DNA from: Anianabacter salinae
GTDB taxonomy: Bacteria > Pseudomonadota > Alphaproteobacteria > Rhodobacterales > Rhodobacteraceae
Direction of reading: 5' to 3'
Assembly: GCF_019061145.1 (NCBI RefSeq)
Contig: NZ_JAHQZS010000001.1
Coordinates: 372,001 to 436,000 of the forward strand
DNA: 64,000 nt
Shown: positions 7,720-17,500 of the stretch, in pieces
How positions within the stretch are numbered: the first letter of the stretch is position 1
Layout of the letters: each line of letters starts with the position of its first letter
The notes under the pieces: model-generated
Seen by the model: only the letters and a program-made list of their open reading frames with translations
Databases searched by the model: none
Told to the model about the DNA's origin: nothing
Translations under genes and position numbers: made by a program

Positions 7720-9060
7720 TTAACTCTTGAGGGGTGCCTCGGCGCGTTCCATTGATTGACGGCCCGTTGAAACGTAGCGTTCAAAGCCCGCCTTTCGTGC
7801 ATCCTTGGCGCTATACACGTTGCGCAGGTCGGCAAGTCGGGGCCGTTCCATCTTGCGCGCTAGCTTCTTCAGATCCAGCGCGCGGAATTCATTCCATTCC
7901 GTCAACAGAACGAGGGCATCGGCGTTTTGTGCTGCCTTGTAGGGGTCATCCATCCAGTTGACACCGGGCAACAGCGCCTCGCCCTCGCGGCGGCCCTGCG
8001 GGTCGATCACCCGGACCTTTGCGCCGCCGCCGACCAGCGCGGGCACGATCGTGAGCGCGGGCGCCTCGCGCATGTCGTCGGTGTTGGGCTTGAAGGTGAC
8101 GCCAAGCACGGTGATCGTCTTGCCGTTCACCGACCCGTCGCACAGGTCCATGATCTTGTCGATCATGCGGTGTTTGACCTCTTCGTTCACGCGGATCACG
8201 GTCTCGACGATGGATTGCGGCACCGCGTGTTCCTGGCCTATCCGGGCCAGCGCGCGGATGTCCTTGGGAAAGCACGATCCGCCGAAACCGGGACCGGCGT
8301 GCAGGAACTTGTTGCCGATCCGTCCGTCCAGCCCGATGCCCTTGGCGACTTCCTTCACGTCTGCGCCGACCCGTTCGCACAGCGAAGCTATCTCGTTGAT
8401 GAAAGTGATCTTCGTCGCCAGAAACGCGTTCGCCGCGTATTTGATCATCTCGGCGGACTCGAGGTCTGTCACCACGATCGGGAAGTCGCGCAGGAACAGC
8501 GGGCGGTAGATTTCGGCCATGACATCGCCCGCCCGTTCGGTCTGCACGCCGACCACCACCCGGTCGGGCCGCATGAAATCGTCGATGGCGGCGCCTTCGC
8601 GCAGGAACTCGGGGTTGCTGGCGACGTCGAACTCGGCGTCCGGGTTGGCCTTGGCAATGGCCTGTTTCACCTTGCGGTTGGTGCCGACAGGCACCGTCGA
8701 TTTGGTCACGACCACGGTATAGCCGTCGATGGCCCGCGCGATATCCTCGGCCGCGGCCATCACATAGGTCAGGTCCGCATGGCCATCACCGCGCCGTGTG
8801 GGGGTGCCGACGGCGATGAACACCGCCTCGGCCCCGGCCACGGCAGACGCAAGATCGGTGGTGAAGGACAGGCGCCCGGCCTCGACGTTCTTCTTCAGCA
8901 GATCGTCCAGCCCGGGCTCGTAGATCGGCACTTCGCCCGCTTCCAGAAGCGCGATCTTGCCTGCGTTCATGTCGACGCAGGTCACGTCATGGCCGAAGTC
9001 AGAAAAGCACACCCCCGACACAAGCCCGACGTAACCCGTTCCAACCATCGCTATGCGCAT
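7720..9060 (-). CDS. ugd: UDP-glucose 6-dehydrogenase
   Basis: A 446-residue enzyme oxidising UDP-glucose to UDP-glucuronate with two NAD+, supplying uronic acid for the polymer. The N-terminal Rossmann loop is VGTGYVGLVSG (residues 6-16). TKSTVPVGT (119-127) and ASNPEFLREG (147-156) are the usual active-site segments. The catalytic Cys263 is in GFGGSCFPKD, and the central helix AEMIKYAANAFLATKI and C-terminal VTFKPNTDD are present. Length is standard. It lies 76 bp downstream of manC on the same strand, so the two precursor enzymes are probably co-expressed. All key residues appear intact. Confidence 0.96.
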   Translation of the reverse strand: MRIAMVGTGYVGLVSGVCFSDFGHDVTCVDMNAGKIALLEAGEVPIYEPGLDDLLKKNVEAGRLSFTTDLASAVAGAEAVFIAVGTPTRRGDGHADLTYVMAAAEDIARAIDGYTVVVTKSTVPVGTNRKVKQAIAKANPDAEFDVASNPEFLREGAAIDDFMRPDRVVVGVQTERAGDVMAEIYRPLFLRDFPIVVTDLESAEMIKYAANAFLATKITFINEIASLCERVGADVKEVAKGIGLDGRIGNKFLHAGPGFGGSCFPKDIRALARIGQEHAVPQSIVETVIRVNEEVKHRMIDKIMDLCDGSVNGKTITVLGVTFKPNTDDMREAPALTIVPALVGGGAKVRVIDPQGRREGEALLPGVNWMDDPYKAAQNADALVLLTEWNEFRALDLKKLARKMERPRLADLRNVYSAKDARKAGFERYVSTGRQSMERAEAPLKS

Positions 9061-9136
9061 TGTTCTGCCCTGTTGTCTGCTAAAATGGCCAGGTCTTTAA
9101 TATTTTACGCAATAAACGTGTTCATCGGGAACGAGG

Positions 9137-10582
9137 TCACGACCTGCGATAGTCGTCGTCGTAGCGAACTATGTCGTCCTCGCCAAGATATGTGCCGGTC
9201 TGCACTTCGATCAGGACCATCGGCACACGGCCGGGATTTTCCAGCCGGTGAACAGCGCCCAAGGGGACATGCACGGATTCCGTTTCCGACACGAGGCTGA
9301 CGGTGTCTCCGACGGTCACGCGGGCGGTGCCGCTGACGACGATCCAGTGTTCGGAGCGGTGCACATGCGATTGCAGCGACAGCTTTGCGCCCGGCTTTAC
9401 CACGATGCGCTTGACCTGAAACCGCTCCCCAAGCGCCAGAACGTCGAACCAGCCCCAGGGACGATGATCGCGGCGTGACCGCGTGGCCTGTGGCACGCTC
9501 CGCGCCTTCATGTCCGCGACCGCCTTCGAGACGTCCTGCACACGGGTCTTGTCGGCGACCAGGACCGCGTCGCCCGTCGCCACCGCAACAATCCCGTCGA
9601 GCCCGATGCCGACCAGCTCGATCCCGTCCTCGGCGGTTGCGAGGTAACTGTCCGTGCAATCGATCTGCGTCACCGCCCCGCGCGTGGCAAGCCCGGCATC
9701 GTCCGCGCCCGACCGCTGCCAGATCGCGGACCAGCTTCCAAGATCGCTCCACGCTCCGTGATAGGGGATCACGGCAAGGTTCTGCGCCCTTTCCATGATG
9801 GCATAATCGATCGAGACGGACCGCACATGCGTCCAGTCCGTTGGGGCGAGCCGCCGGAACATGCCATCATCGCGCGCGTCGTCCGTCGCCTTGGTGACGG
9901 TCTCGATCAGGTCCGGCGCGTGAGCCTTGAAGGCGTCCAACATGGTGCGGGCGGCGAACAGGAAGATCCCGGCGTTCCACAGGAACCGGCCCTCGGCCAG
10001 CATCGCGGCCGCCGTGTCGCTGCCTGGTTTCTCGACAAAGCCGCGCGGCGTCATCACGCCCCCGTCCGCCGTCGGCGGTGCATCGAGTTCGATGTAGCCA
10101 AAGCCGGTTTCCGGCCGGTCCGGGGCAATGCCGAAGCACAGGATCGCGCCATTCTCGGCCGCGGCACGGCCCGTTTGCACCGCATCGACGAAGGCGGCGG
10201 GATCGGCAATGGCATGATCCGACGGCGCCACCAGCAACAGCGCGTCGGGATCGTCCCGCAGCGCGTCCAGCACGGCAGCCAGCACGGCGGGGGCGGTGTT
10301 GCGCGGCTCGGGTTCGATCAGGATGCGCTCGGGCGGATGACCGATGGCGGCAAGCTGGTCCTGCACCACAAATCGAAAATCCTCGGCGGTGACGACCAGG
10401 GGCGGCAGGAACTGTGGCCCGGCAAAGCGCTCCGCGGTAGACTGCAACAGGCTGTCGCCGCCGTCGAAATCGACGAACTGTTTGGGATAGCTTTGCCGAG
10501 ACACCGGCCAAAGCCTTGTCCCGCTTCCGCCGCACAGGATGACCGGACGGATCGGGCGGAAAGTCGTGAAGTCCGAAGTCAT
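9137..10582 (-). CDS. manC: Mannose-1-phosphate guanylyltransferase / mannose-6-phosphate isomerase
   Basis: A 481-residue bifunctional ManC/AlgA-type enzyme making GDP-mannose. The nucleotidyltransferase domain opens with ILCGGSGTRLWPVSR (residues 15-29), followed by KQFVDF and the metal site VAPSDHAI. RGFVEKPG and FLWNAGIFLF complete that domain. The C-terminal cupin (about residues 370-480) has the isomerase signature RPWGWFDVL, then a HVHRSEHW metal-binding stretch. Length matches the two-domain family. Together with ugd it supplies nucleotide sugars for the exopolysaccharide genes upstream. Confidence 0.95.
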   Translation of the reverse strand: MTSDFTTFRPIRPVILCGGSGTRLWPVSRQSYPKQFVDFDGGDSLLQSTAERFAGPQFLPPLVVTAEDFRFVVQDQLAAIGHPPERILIEPEPRNTAPAVLAAVLDALRDDPDALLLVAPSDHAIADPAAFVDAVQTGRAAAENGAILCFGIAPDRPETGFGYIELDAPPTADGGVMTPRGFVEKPGSDTAAAMLAEGRFLWNAGIFLFAARTMLDAFKAHAPDLIETVTKATDDARDDGMFRRLAPTDWTHVRSVSIDYAIMERAQNLAVIPYHGAWSDLGSWSAIWQRSGADDAGLATRGAVTQIDCTDSYLATAEDGIELVGIGLDGIVAVATGDAVLVADKTRVQDVSKAVADMKARSVPQATRSRRDHRPWGWFDVLALGERFQVKRIVVKPGAKLSLQSHVHRSEHWIVVSGTARVTVGDTVSLVSETESVHVPLGAVHRLENPGRVPMVLIEVQTGTYLGEDDIVRYDDDYRRS

Positions 10583-10794
10583 CGTGTGCTCTGCCTGCCC
10601 TGACCGTCACGGGTTTCATCGCGGTTAGCAGTAAACAGACGCTTAAGAAAGTCGCATGCCGTCCGCCGTTCCGTGTCTCACCTGCAACGCTTGTGGAAAA
10701 CTATGGTTGATCGCGCAACGATTGAAGGCGAAAGTCATGACGGGGGCGGGATCATCCCGAATTGGGGTGACCCGATCATCGACTGGGTAAGACG
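10583..10794. other. Intergenic region between divergent manC and peroxidase-like gene
   Basis: 212 bp containing the promoters of two divergent transcripts. I see no convincing operator or RNA. A GACGGGGGCGGGATCATCCC stretch near 10740-10759 is GC-rich and partly self-complementary, but its arms are poor. The ribosome site before the ATG at 10795 is weak. Confidence 0.3.
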
Positions 10795-12408
10795 ATGCTA
10801 TTCTATACTGCGGCGAGTCAATTCGCCCTGCCGGACGAAGCGGCCGACCATAGCGGGGCGGTGTCGGTTTCGGCGGCCTGCGGCTTCTCGAAGCTGGATC
10901 CCGTGCCGGATTCCGGCGCGGCAGGACTTTCGCCGATGGGGTATTTCCTCGACCGGACCACGAACCTTGCGCCCGCCGCCGAGGACAAGATCCTTCACCT
11001 TGCCACCAGGATGGCCCGCATCGTCCAGGATCGCGCGCCAGGCATCGGCGTGCCTGCGATACAGGCGGATATCGCACGGTTCCTGTTCAACGACACCTGC
11101 GCCCCTGTGTTGCGCGCCGCTCCTCCCGATGGGCAGTCGGGTATCGGCCCGCTGCCGCGTCCTTTCGTCGAGGCAAGCCTGTCGAACCTGCGCTGCCGTC
11201 CTGTCGCGCTTGAAAGCGTCTACGGCGGTGCGCGCCTGCAGGGCAGCCTTGCCTGGCGGCTGCGTGATGTCCTGACCGACCCCGATGATCCTCGCAAGCT
11301 GCGTGTCGGCAAGCGCGGCCGGGCGCGCGATCTTTTGCGGCTGCGCGATATCCTTTCCTCTGGTCCGCGCGGGACCTTCGACGATCTGGCACGTTTCATT
11401 CCGCCAGAACTCGGGCCGATGTTCTTTGACGAGGCTGGACAGCCGCTCAAGGCGGTGGCGGTGGTCGCGGACCAGCGGCACGCGGCGGACATGCGCCTGT
11501 CGCGTATCCTTCTGGCCGTGATCGACGCTCACAATTCGCAGGCGGAACGCGCCGGGTCCGAGGTGGCGCAGGATGATCCGCTAAAGGGTTTCGGCATCGC
11601 GCAGTCCGCCGTCGTGCGGGGCTATCGCAGGATGCTTCGTGACGAGTTCCTGCCCGCCGTGGCGGACCCCATCACCATCGAGGAAACCCAACTTCTTGGC
11701 GCGCGGGTGTATCGCCAGTTCAAGACTGCGCTCAAGGGCTCTGCCCGCCCCGGAGTGCCAACGGCTTTGGAAGTGGTCTTCGCGATCCTGCCGGTGATCC
11801 AGCTTCTGTCCGTCGATGCAGGGGCGCAGTGCCTTGCGGATCATCTGCGCAAGAGCTCGGTCTGCAAGACGTCCGATCCTCTTGGTTTTCAGGATGGTCC
11901 GGCGCTGACCAGCGTCTCCGGCGGCACGGTCTCCGACATTCTGGGCGGCGCGCTTGCCGGATCGGCGCCGCATGACAACTCTGTCACCGTCAATCCTGAA
12001 CGGCAGGCGCTGCGCGACTTCATCCGCCATCACATCGCGCTTGGTCAGCGGCTGAACCTGCCAAGTGCCGAGGATTGCATCAACGCGCTTCAGCTTCTCA
12101 ACCATCATGTAAAGCCGCCGGAATACGACACCCAGATGCGCAAGTTCGGGCTCGACAAGCTGGTGCAGGCGGAAACCCCGCTGTTCGTCTACCTCTGGGT
12201 CGAGGCGCAGGTCGTCGGCAAGGGGCGCAAGCTGGGTCCGCTGGGGTCCAAGCTGCTCGCAGAACACCTGATCGGCCAGCTTGCCGATACAGAGGATGCG
12301 CTGACGGGCGCAGGGGCGGACAATCCCTTTGACGACGCGGCGCTTGCATCCACGGTCACGGTCGATGCGCTGACCCTTGCGACCGGACGCGCGCGGGATG
12401 CGGGCTGA
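10795..12408 (+). CDS. Animal-type haem-peroxidase-like protein, predicted haem-less
   Basis: A 537-residue protein that I place in the bacterial branch of the animal haem peroxidase (An_peroxidase) fold from ordered matches: NLR..ALESVYGG (131-145), VADQRHAADMRLSRILLAVI (225-244) then DAHN, LRDEFLP (281-287), LPSAEDC (422-428), TPLFVYLWVEAQV (461-473) and LGPLGSKLLAEHLIG (480-494). The distal-His motif (QFxDHD) aligns with RFLFND at 95-100, putting Asn99 where His is expected. The proximal region (FRFGHS) aligns with VVFAILPV at 327-334, with no His. Both haem ligands seem lost, so it may be a pseudoenzyme. No signal peptide. The SARP-like regulator starts 66 bp downstream, probably in the same operon. 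Family is inferred by eye. Confidence 0.65.
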   Translation: MLFYTAASQFALPDEAADHSGAVSVSAACGFSKLDPVPDSGAAGLSPMGYFLDRTTNLAPAAEDKILHLATRMARIVQDRAPGIGVPAIQADIARFLFNDTCAPVLRAAPPDGQSGIGPLPRPFVEASLSNLRCRPVALESVYGGARLQGSLAWRLRDVLTDPDDPRKLRVGKRGRARDLLRLRDILSSGPRGTFDDLARFIPPELGPMFFDEAGQPLKAVAVVADQRHAADMRLSRILLAVIDAHNSQAERAGSEVAQDDPLKGFGIAQSAVVRGYRRMLRDEFLPAVADPITIEETQLLGARVYRQFKTALKGSARPGVPTALEVVFAILPVIQLLSVDAGAQCLADHLRKSSVCKTSDPLGFQDGPALTSVSGGTVSDILGGALAGSAPHDNSVTVNPERQALRDFIRHHIALGQRLNLPSAEDCINALQLLNHHVKPPEYDTQMRKFGLDKLVQAETPLFVYLWVEAQVVGKGRKLGPLGSKLLAEHLIGQLADTEDALTGAGADNPFDDAALASTVTVDALTLATGRARDAG

Positions 12409-12474
12409 AGAGCAAGCCTTGCGATTGTGCTGGCGCGACTGCGGGGCTGTGGATAACTTTGAGGGGCTAGCGCG

Positions 12475-14466
12475 ATGCGGGGAACGCTCGTGGCCAACGG
12501 CCTGATGCTGAGAACACTGGGCCCCGCCGGGGTCGGCCGGTCGTGGACCGGTCCTCTTGTAGTGACGAACCGGCGCACGGTCGCGCTGTTGTGTATCCTG
12601 TCCTTCGATCACGGCAAGACGGAGCGCGACGCATTGGCCAGGCTGCTGTGGGGCGAGACCGGACCCACCGGCCAGCGCAAGCTTGGTGCGCTTCTTCAGG
12701 ATCTTCGCGCGCTCGATCCCGACCTTGCGGACCTTGTCGGAGAGGATGGCGGCGAGATCGCTGTCCTCTCAAGCGGGCTTCAGAGCGACCTTGACCGGAT
12801 TTCGGCGGTGCTGGGGGCCGGGACAGTGCCCGATGTGATGATGTCGACCCCGCGCCTCGCCACCCGAATCCTGTCCGGTCTGGACGGAATCACGCCTGAT
12901 TTCGCGCAATGGGTGGCTGACCTGAGGCTTCGCACGGCGCAGCGCTGGATGACCCTTCTGAGCCACGGCGCGACCAACGACCTTCTCGACTTTCCCGTCC
13001 GTCATGCAATGGCCGAGGCGGCACAGCTTCTGGACCCGTTCGATCAGGCAGCGGCACGAAATGCGATGGCCCTGTCGGCGGCCACCGGAAACATCACGCG
13101 GGCGCGGCAGGTGCTGGATCGCTTGACCGCGCGTCTTGCCGCGGATGGACTCGCTCCCGATCCCGCAACCCTTGCGCTTGCGCGCGGCCTGCCCGAACAG
13201 GGGCCAATGTCACCGGCCGTCGTTGCCCGTGCGGGGGCCAAACGGCGCTACTATCATCAGCGGCCCGACACCGGCCAGCCGGTCGTCGCGGTCCTGCCGT
13301 TCACGCTGATCGGCGGGAACGAGGGCGAAAGCAGCCTTCGCACCATGCTTGCCGAAGACATCATCAACCGCCTCTCCACCCAGCGCGACGTGGCCGTGAT
13401 GTCCGGCAACACGACAATGGGGTTTTCAGAGTCGACGCCGCGCCTGTACGAAAAGCTGCACAAGATGGGCGCGGATTATGCCCTTCTGGGCAGCCTGCAC
13501 CGGCACGCGGGTGCCTTGCATCTGACCGTGCGCCTGACGGACACCCAAAGCAGCGTCGTCCAGACCGTCGTGCGGCGCGACATCTCGCGGGAGAATCTGC
13601 AGACCGTCCAGAACATCGTCTCGACCGGCGTGGTGAATGCCATCGTTCCGGGCCTGCAGGACGTCGAATTGAGGCTGAGCCAGGATGTCAGCATCGACGA
13701 ATTGACGGTCTACCAGATCGTGCTTCAGGCGCGGCGCGAGATCTTTCGGCTGGAGCGCGATGCGTTCGAACGCGCGGGCGACCTGCTGCAGGAAGCCACG
13801 CAGCGCGACCCCTTGTATGCGCCCGCCTACCTGAACCTTGCCGACTGGCACAGCCTGCGGATCGGGCAAGGCTGGTCCGATGACCCCGACGGCGATCAGG
13901 CGCGTCTTGTCGAGGCGGCGCTTCGAGCGATCAAGCTGGGCGGCTGGGTGTCGCGGGCCTATGCCGTTCTGGGTCACAACAAGGCGATCTTCGAGAGGGC
14001 CTATCCCGAAGCCGAGGTGCTGTTCGAGCACGCGCTCGATCTTGCGCCGCACGATCCCGAAACCTTGCTCTGGACGACGCCCACTGCCGCGTTCACCGGC
14101 CGGGCCGAACTGGCGCGCGAAAGAATGGAGCGGGCGATCGCGCTGACCCCGCATGATCCGCTGTATTTCCGCTATGAGCATTTCCTAGCTGTCGCGCTTT
14201 ACGCGTGCCGTGATCCGCACGAAGCCGTGCGCCATGCCAAGGGCTCGCGCCAGAAAAACCCCAAGTACACGGCGAACCTGCGGCTTCTTGCGGCGGCGCT
14301 GGCCGAGCAGGGGGATACGGACGAGGCGCGTCAGGTGGCCGCTGACCTGCTAGCGCTGGAGCCGGGGTTTTCCGTGAAGGCGTTTGAAGCGCGCTCGCCG
14401 ATTGTCGATCAGGCCCTGCTAGGCGCTTACGGCGCCGCCTTGCGCTTGGCGGGACTTCCCGACTGA
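12475..14466 (+). CDS. SARP/BTAD-type regulator with TolB-like and TPR domains
   Basis: A 663-residue soluble multidomain protein. Residues about 10-110 form a winged-helix SARP-like domain (TVALLCILSFDHGKTERDAL, then LLWGE). About 150-235 is a BTAD helical repeat domain (LLDPFDQAAARNAMALSAAT, then APDPAT). About 268-370 resembles the TolB-N/FlgO domain (VVAVLPF...MLAEDIINRLS...GADYALLGSLHRHAG). From about 400 to 650 run TPR-like repeats (LFEHALDLAPHDPET). This order is common in transcription factors related to CadC/adenylate-cyclase-associated regulators, here without a cyclase domain or membrane helix. GAGGGG lies 8 nt before the ATG. It presumably controls the peroxidase-like gene, the RTX gene, or both. 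Confidence 0.8.
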   Translation: MRGTLVANGLMLRTLGPAGVGRSWTGPLVVTNRRTVALLCILSFDHGKTERDALARLLWGETGPTGQRKLGALLQDLRALDPDLADLVGEDGGEIAVLSSGLQSDLDRISAVLGAGTVPDVMMSTPRLATRILSGLDGITPDFAQWVADLRLRTAQRWMTLLSHGATNDLLDFPVRHAMAEAAQLLDPFDQAAARNAMALSAATGNITRARQVLDRLTARLAADGLAPDPATLALARGLPEQGPMSPAVVARAGAKRRYYHQRPDTGQPVVAVLPFTLIGGNEGESSLRTMLAEDIINRLSTQRDVAVMSGNTTMGFSESTPRLYEKLHKMGADYALLGSLHRHAGALHLTVRLTDTQSSVVQTVVRRDISRENLQTVQNIVSTGVVNAIVPGLQDVELRLSQDVSIDELTVYQIVLQARREIFRLERDAFERAGDLLQEATQRDPLYAPAYLNLADWHSLRIGQGWSDDPDGDQARLVEAALRAIKLGGWVSRAYAVLGHNKAIFERAYPEAEVLFEHALDLAPHDPETLLWTTPTAAFTGRAELARERMERAIALTPHDPLYFRYEHFLAVALYACRDPHEAVRHAKGSRQKNPKYTANLRLLAAALAEQGDTDEARQVAADLLALEPGFSVKAFEARSPIVDQALLGAYGAALRLAGLPD

Positions 14467-14494
14467 TCGACGTTTCAAGCTGCGCCAAAGGAAA

Positions 14495-14519
14495 ACGGCC
14501 CGCGCGCTGCACGGGCCGT
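14495..14519. terminator. Bidirectional terminator between SARP-like and RTX genes
   Basis: Perfect 8-bp stem (ACGGCCCG / CGGGCCGT) with a 9-nt loop, centred between two convergent genes. Read on the minus strand it is followed by TTTTCC, so it can end the RTX transcript. On the plus strand the trailing tract is TCCTTGTGT. Confidence 0.75.
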
Positions 14520-14542
14520 CCTTGTGTCGTTCCAGCGTCCTG

Positions 14543-17500
14543 TCAGATCAGGAAGTCCGGGTTGTCGGCCAGCATCTTGCCTTCGTGCGCCTTGAGGCTT
14601 TCCCGCGCCGCGCGTCCATAGGCCGACGCGTCGATCCGCAGCTCCGGGAACAGGGTCAGCACCTCTTCGCGGGCCTCATCCTCGAGCGCCTCGAAACCCA
14701 TCTCGCCGGGGTGGAAGCTTTCGGAAGGGGCGCCATTGGCATAGACCAGCTCGTGCGTGTCAAAGAGCATGTGGAAATATTCCACCTCGCCGCCCTCATC
14801 CACGAAGATGGTATCGCCGTTCACCAGGTGCTTGGCGGCCACGAGAACCTCGCGGTCGTTGAACAGAAGCTCGGCGCGCCAGCCTTCGACGAGCATCCTG
14901 TGCTGTGGCGAGACCAGAAGGTCGCGGTCGTTCTTCATCGCGCCCGCCTTGATCCGGATCGGTGCCAGCCTGCCTTTGGCCGGAACCTTGCGCGATCCGA
15001 CCCAACGCATCGGCTGCAATCCGTGGTCGCGGGTCACGATCATCTCGCCCACGTCCAGATCCTCGATGGCCTTCTCGCCGGTGGCGGTCTGGATCATCGT
15101 GCCGCGGGTGAAGCAGACCACGATTTCCTCGATTTCCGAGAAGACGATGTCCGGCGTCGTGCCGTCGCGGAACTCCACCCGGCCCGAGGTCGAGTTGCCA
15201 TCGACATCGACGGTATCCACGATGTCGTACTGCTTCAGACCGCGCAGGTTCAGCGTGTCGAAGTCGTCGATATCGCTCGGTTTGGTCGACCCGGTGCCGC
15301 CGTCGACGATGTCTCCGCCGTTGAGGTCGATGAACAGGTCGCGGTCGTCGCCACCGGACATGGTGTCGTTGCCGGCCCCGCCCCGCAGGGTGTCGTTGCC
15401 CTGCCCGCCGATCAGCGTGTCGGTGCCTTCGCCGCCAAACAGCTGATCGTCATCCCTGCCTCCGTCGATGGTATCGTCGCCATCATCGCCATAGAGGATG
15501 TCATCGTCATCCTGCCCGAAGATGCGGTCGTTGCCCGCGCCGCCGCGAATGACATCGAGGCCATTCGTCGGGTCGGGATCGGGCGCGGTCCCCGGTGCCG
15601 GATCGTCGATCAGGTTCAGCACGTCCGGGAAGATCGGATCCAGACCGCCATAGATGGTGTCGTCGTCCTCGCCACCGTCGATGTCGTCCGCTCCCTCACC
15701 GCCAACGATGAAGTCTTCGCCCTTGCCGCCCTTGATGATGTCGTCATCAAGGCCGCCGTCGATGGTGTCGTCACCGTCGCCGCCGTCGATGAAGTCGTCA
15801 TCGTCGCCGGTCTTGATCGTGTCGTTGCCTGCGCCGCCAAAGACGGTGTCCTTGTCGTCGTTCGGGTTGCCATCGGCAGGGATCGGCGGAACGTCGGTCG
15901 GGTCGGTCAGATCGCCGTCGTTGTTGGTGTCATAGCCGGGGAACCCGCGATCGGGCAGGGCGGTCAGCGGTGTGCCGCCGCTGGTGTCGATGACATCGTC
16001 GCCATCGCCGCCGTCCACCGTGTCAGACCCGCCGCCGCCGGTGATGGTGTCGTTGCCATCGCCTGCATTGACCGTATCGTCGCCTCCGCCCGTGTCGACG
16101 GTATCGTCGCCGGTCGAGCCGGTGACCGTATCGTCGCCGCCGCCAAGCGTGATGGTCTCGATCTCTTCGAACGTCGTGGTATCTGTTCCGTCGGTGATCG
16201 TGCCCGTTTCCGGGGCAGACAAGGTGACGGTCAGATCGTCGCTGATCGGCGCGGTCGTCAGGGTGTCGCCATTGGTCTCGCCGGTCTCGCCACCAATGAT
16301 CTGGTCGTTGTCGATCCCGTTACCTTCTTCGGCGATGACGAAGACATCGTCGCCCGACCCGCCGTCCACGATGTCGTCGCCAAGACCGGAGTTGATGACG
16401 TCATTGCCGCCATTGCCGTAAATCTCGTCGTCGTTCCCGTCGGTGCCGTCGATCTGGTCACCCTGCGCGTCGGTGTAGCCAGGGTTCATGCCCTCGCCTG
16501 TCTCCAGGCCGTCCACCGGACCGGGGGGCGCCGGGGGCGGGGGCAGGATGACGTTCTCGATCTCGGTATAGCGGACCGTCACCAACTCGCTGTCGGCGTT
16601 GAGATAGCTGAACGTCCCGCTTTCAGAAGCCGGATCGCCGCCGTCTGGGCTGAAGCTTTCCAGCTTCACGCTGCGCAGGTCCAGAACGTCGCCGATCAGG
16701 TTTGGCGCGCCCGGGTAATCGTCGTTGGTGGTGTCGGCGCCGCCCTCGTCGGTCTCGCCGCCGGTGATGGTGGCAAAGCCCGGACCGGTGGTTTGGGTTG
16801 GATCGACGAAGAACACGTCGTCGCCGCCCTCGCCGCGCGCGGTGTCGAACGCTCCGACGGTGATGGTGTCGTCGTCGCCGCCGCCCTCGATCAGGTCGCC
16901 GCCTTCGCCGCCGTCAAGCGTGTCGCTGCCCGCGCCGCCGCCAAGCTGGTCGTTGCCTTCGCCGCCGTTGATCGTGTCGTTACCGGCCTCTCCGAAGAGC
17001 GCGTCGTTGTCTGCGCCGCCGTCGATGACGTCATCGCCTGTGCCGCCGAGGATGGTATCGGTTCCGGCCCCGCCGCTAAGCGTGTCGTTGCCTTCCCCGC
17101 CCTTGATGGTGTCGTTGCCGACGTTGCCGTCAATGGTGTCGTTGCCGGTGCCGCCGTCGACATCGTCGTTGCCAAGGCCAGCGTCGATGATGTCGTCGCC
17201 GCCATTGCCCTCGATCACGTCATCAAGGCCGTCCGCGCCGTCGATGAGGTCGCCGCCGCCATCGGTGGGTCCGTCGGCATCGTCATAGCCCGGTCCCATC
17301 GTCTCGCCGAACTCTTCGCCGTCGACGATGCCGTCGGGTGCTTTCGGATCGATCAGGACGTTCTCGATCTGGGTGTAGGCGACGGTGATTTCCTCGCCGT
17401 CACCGTTGCGGTAGACGACCACGCCCGCCTCGGGGTCGAGCCCGTCCGGGGTAAAGCTGACCACGTCCACGCCGCGCAGGTCGAGAACGTCGCCAAGGGG

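Noticed and set aside
7927-9300. A 457-codon plus-strand frame over ugd and manC
   Set aside because: Antisense shadow of ugd, which has all its active-site motifs on the minus strand.
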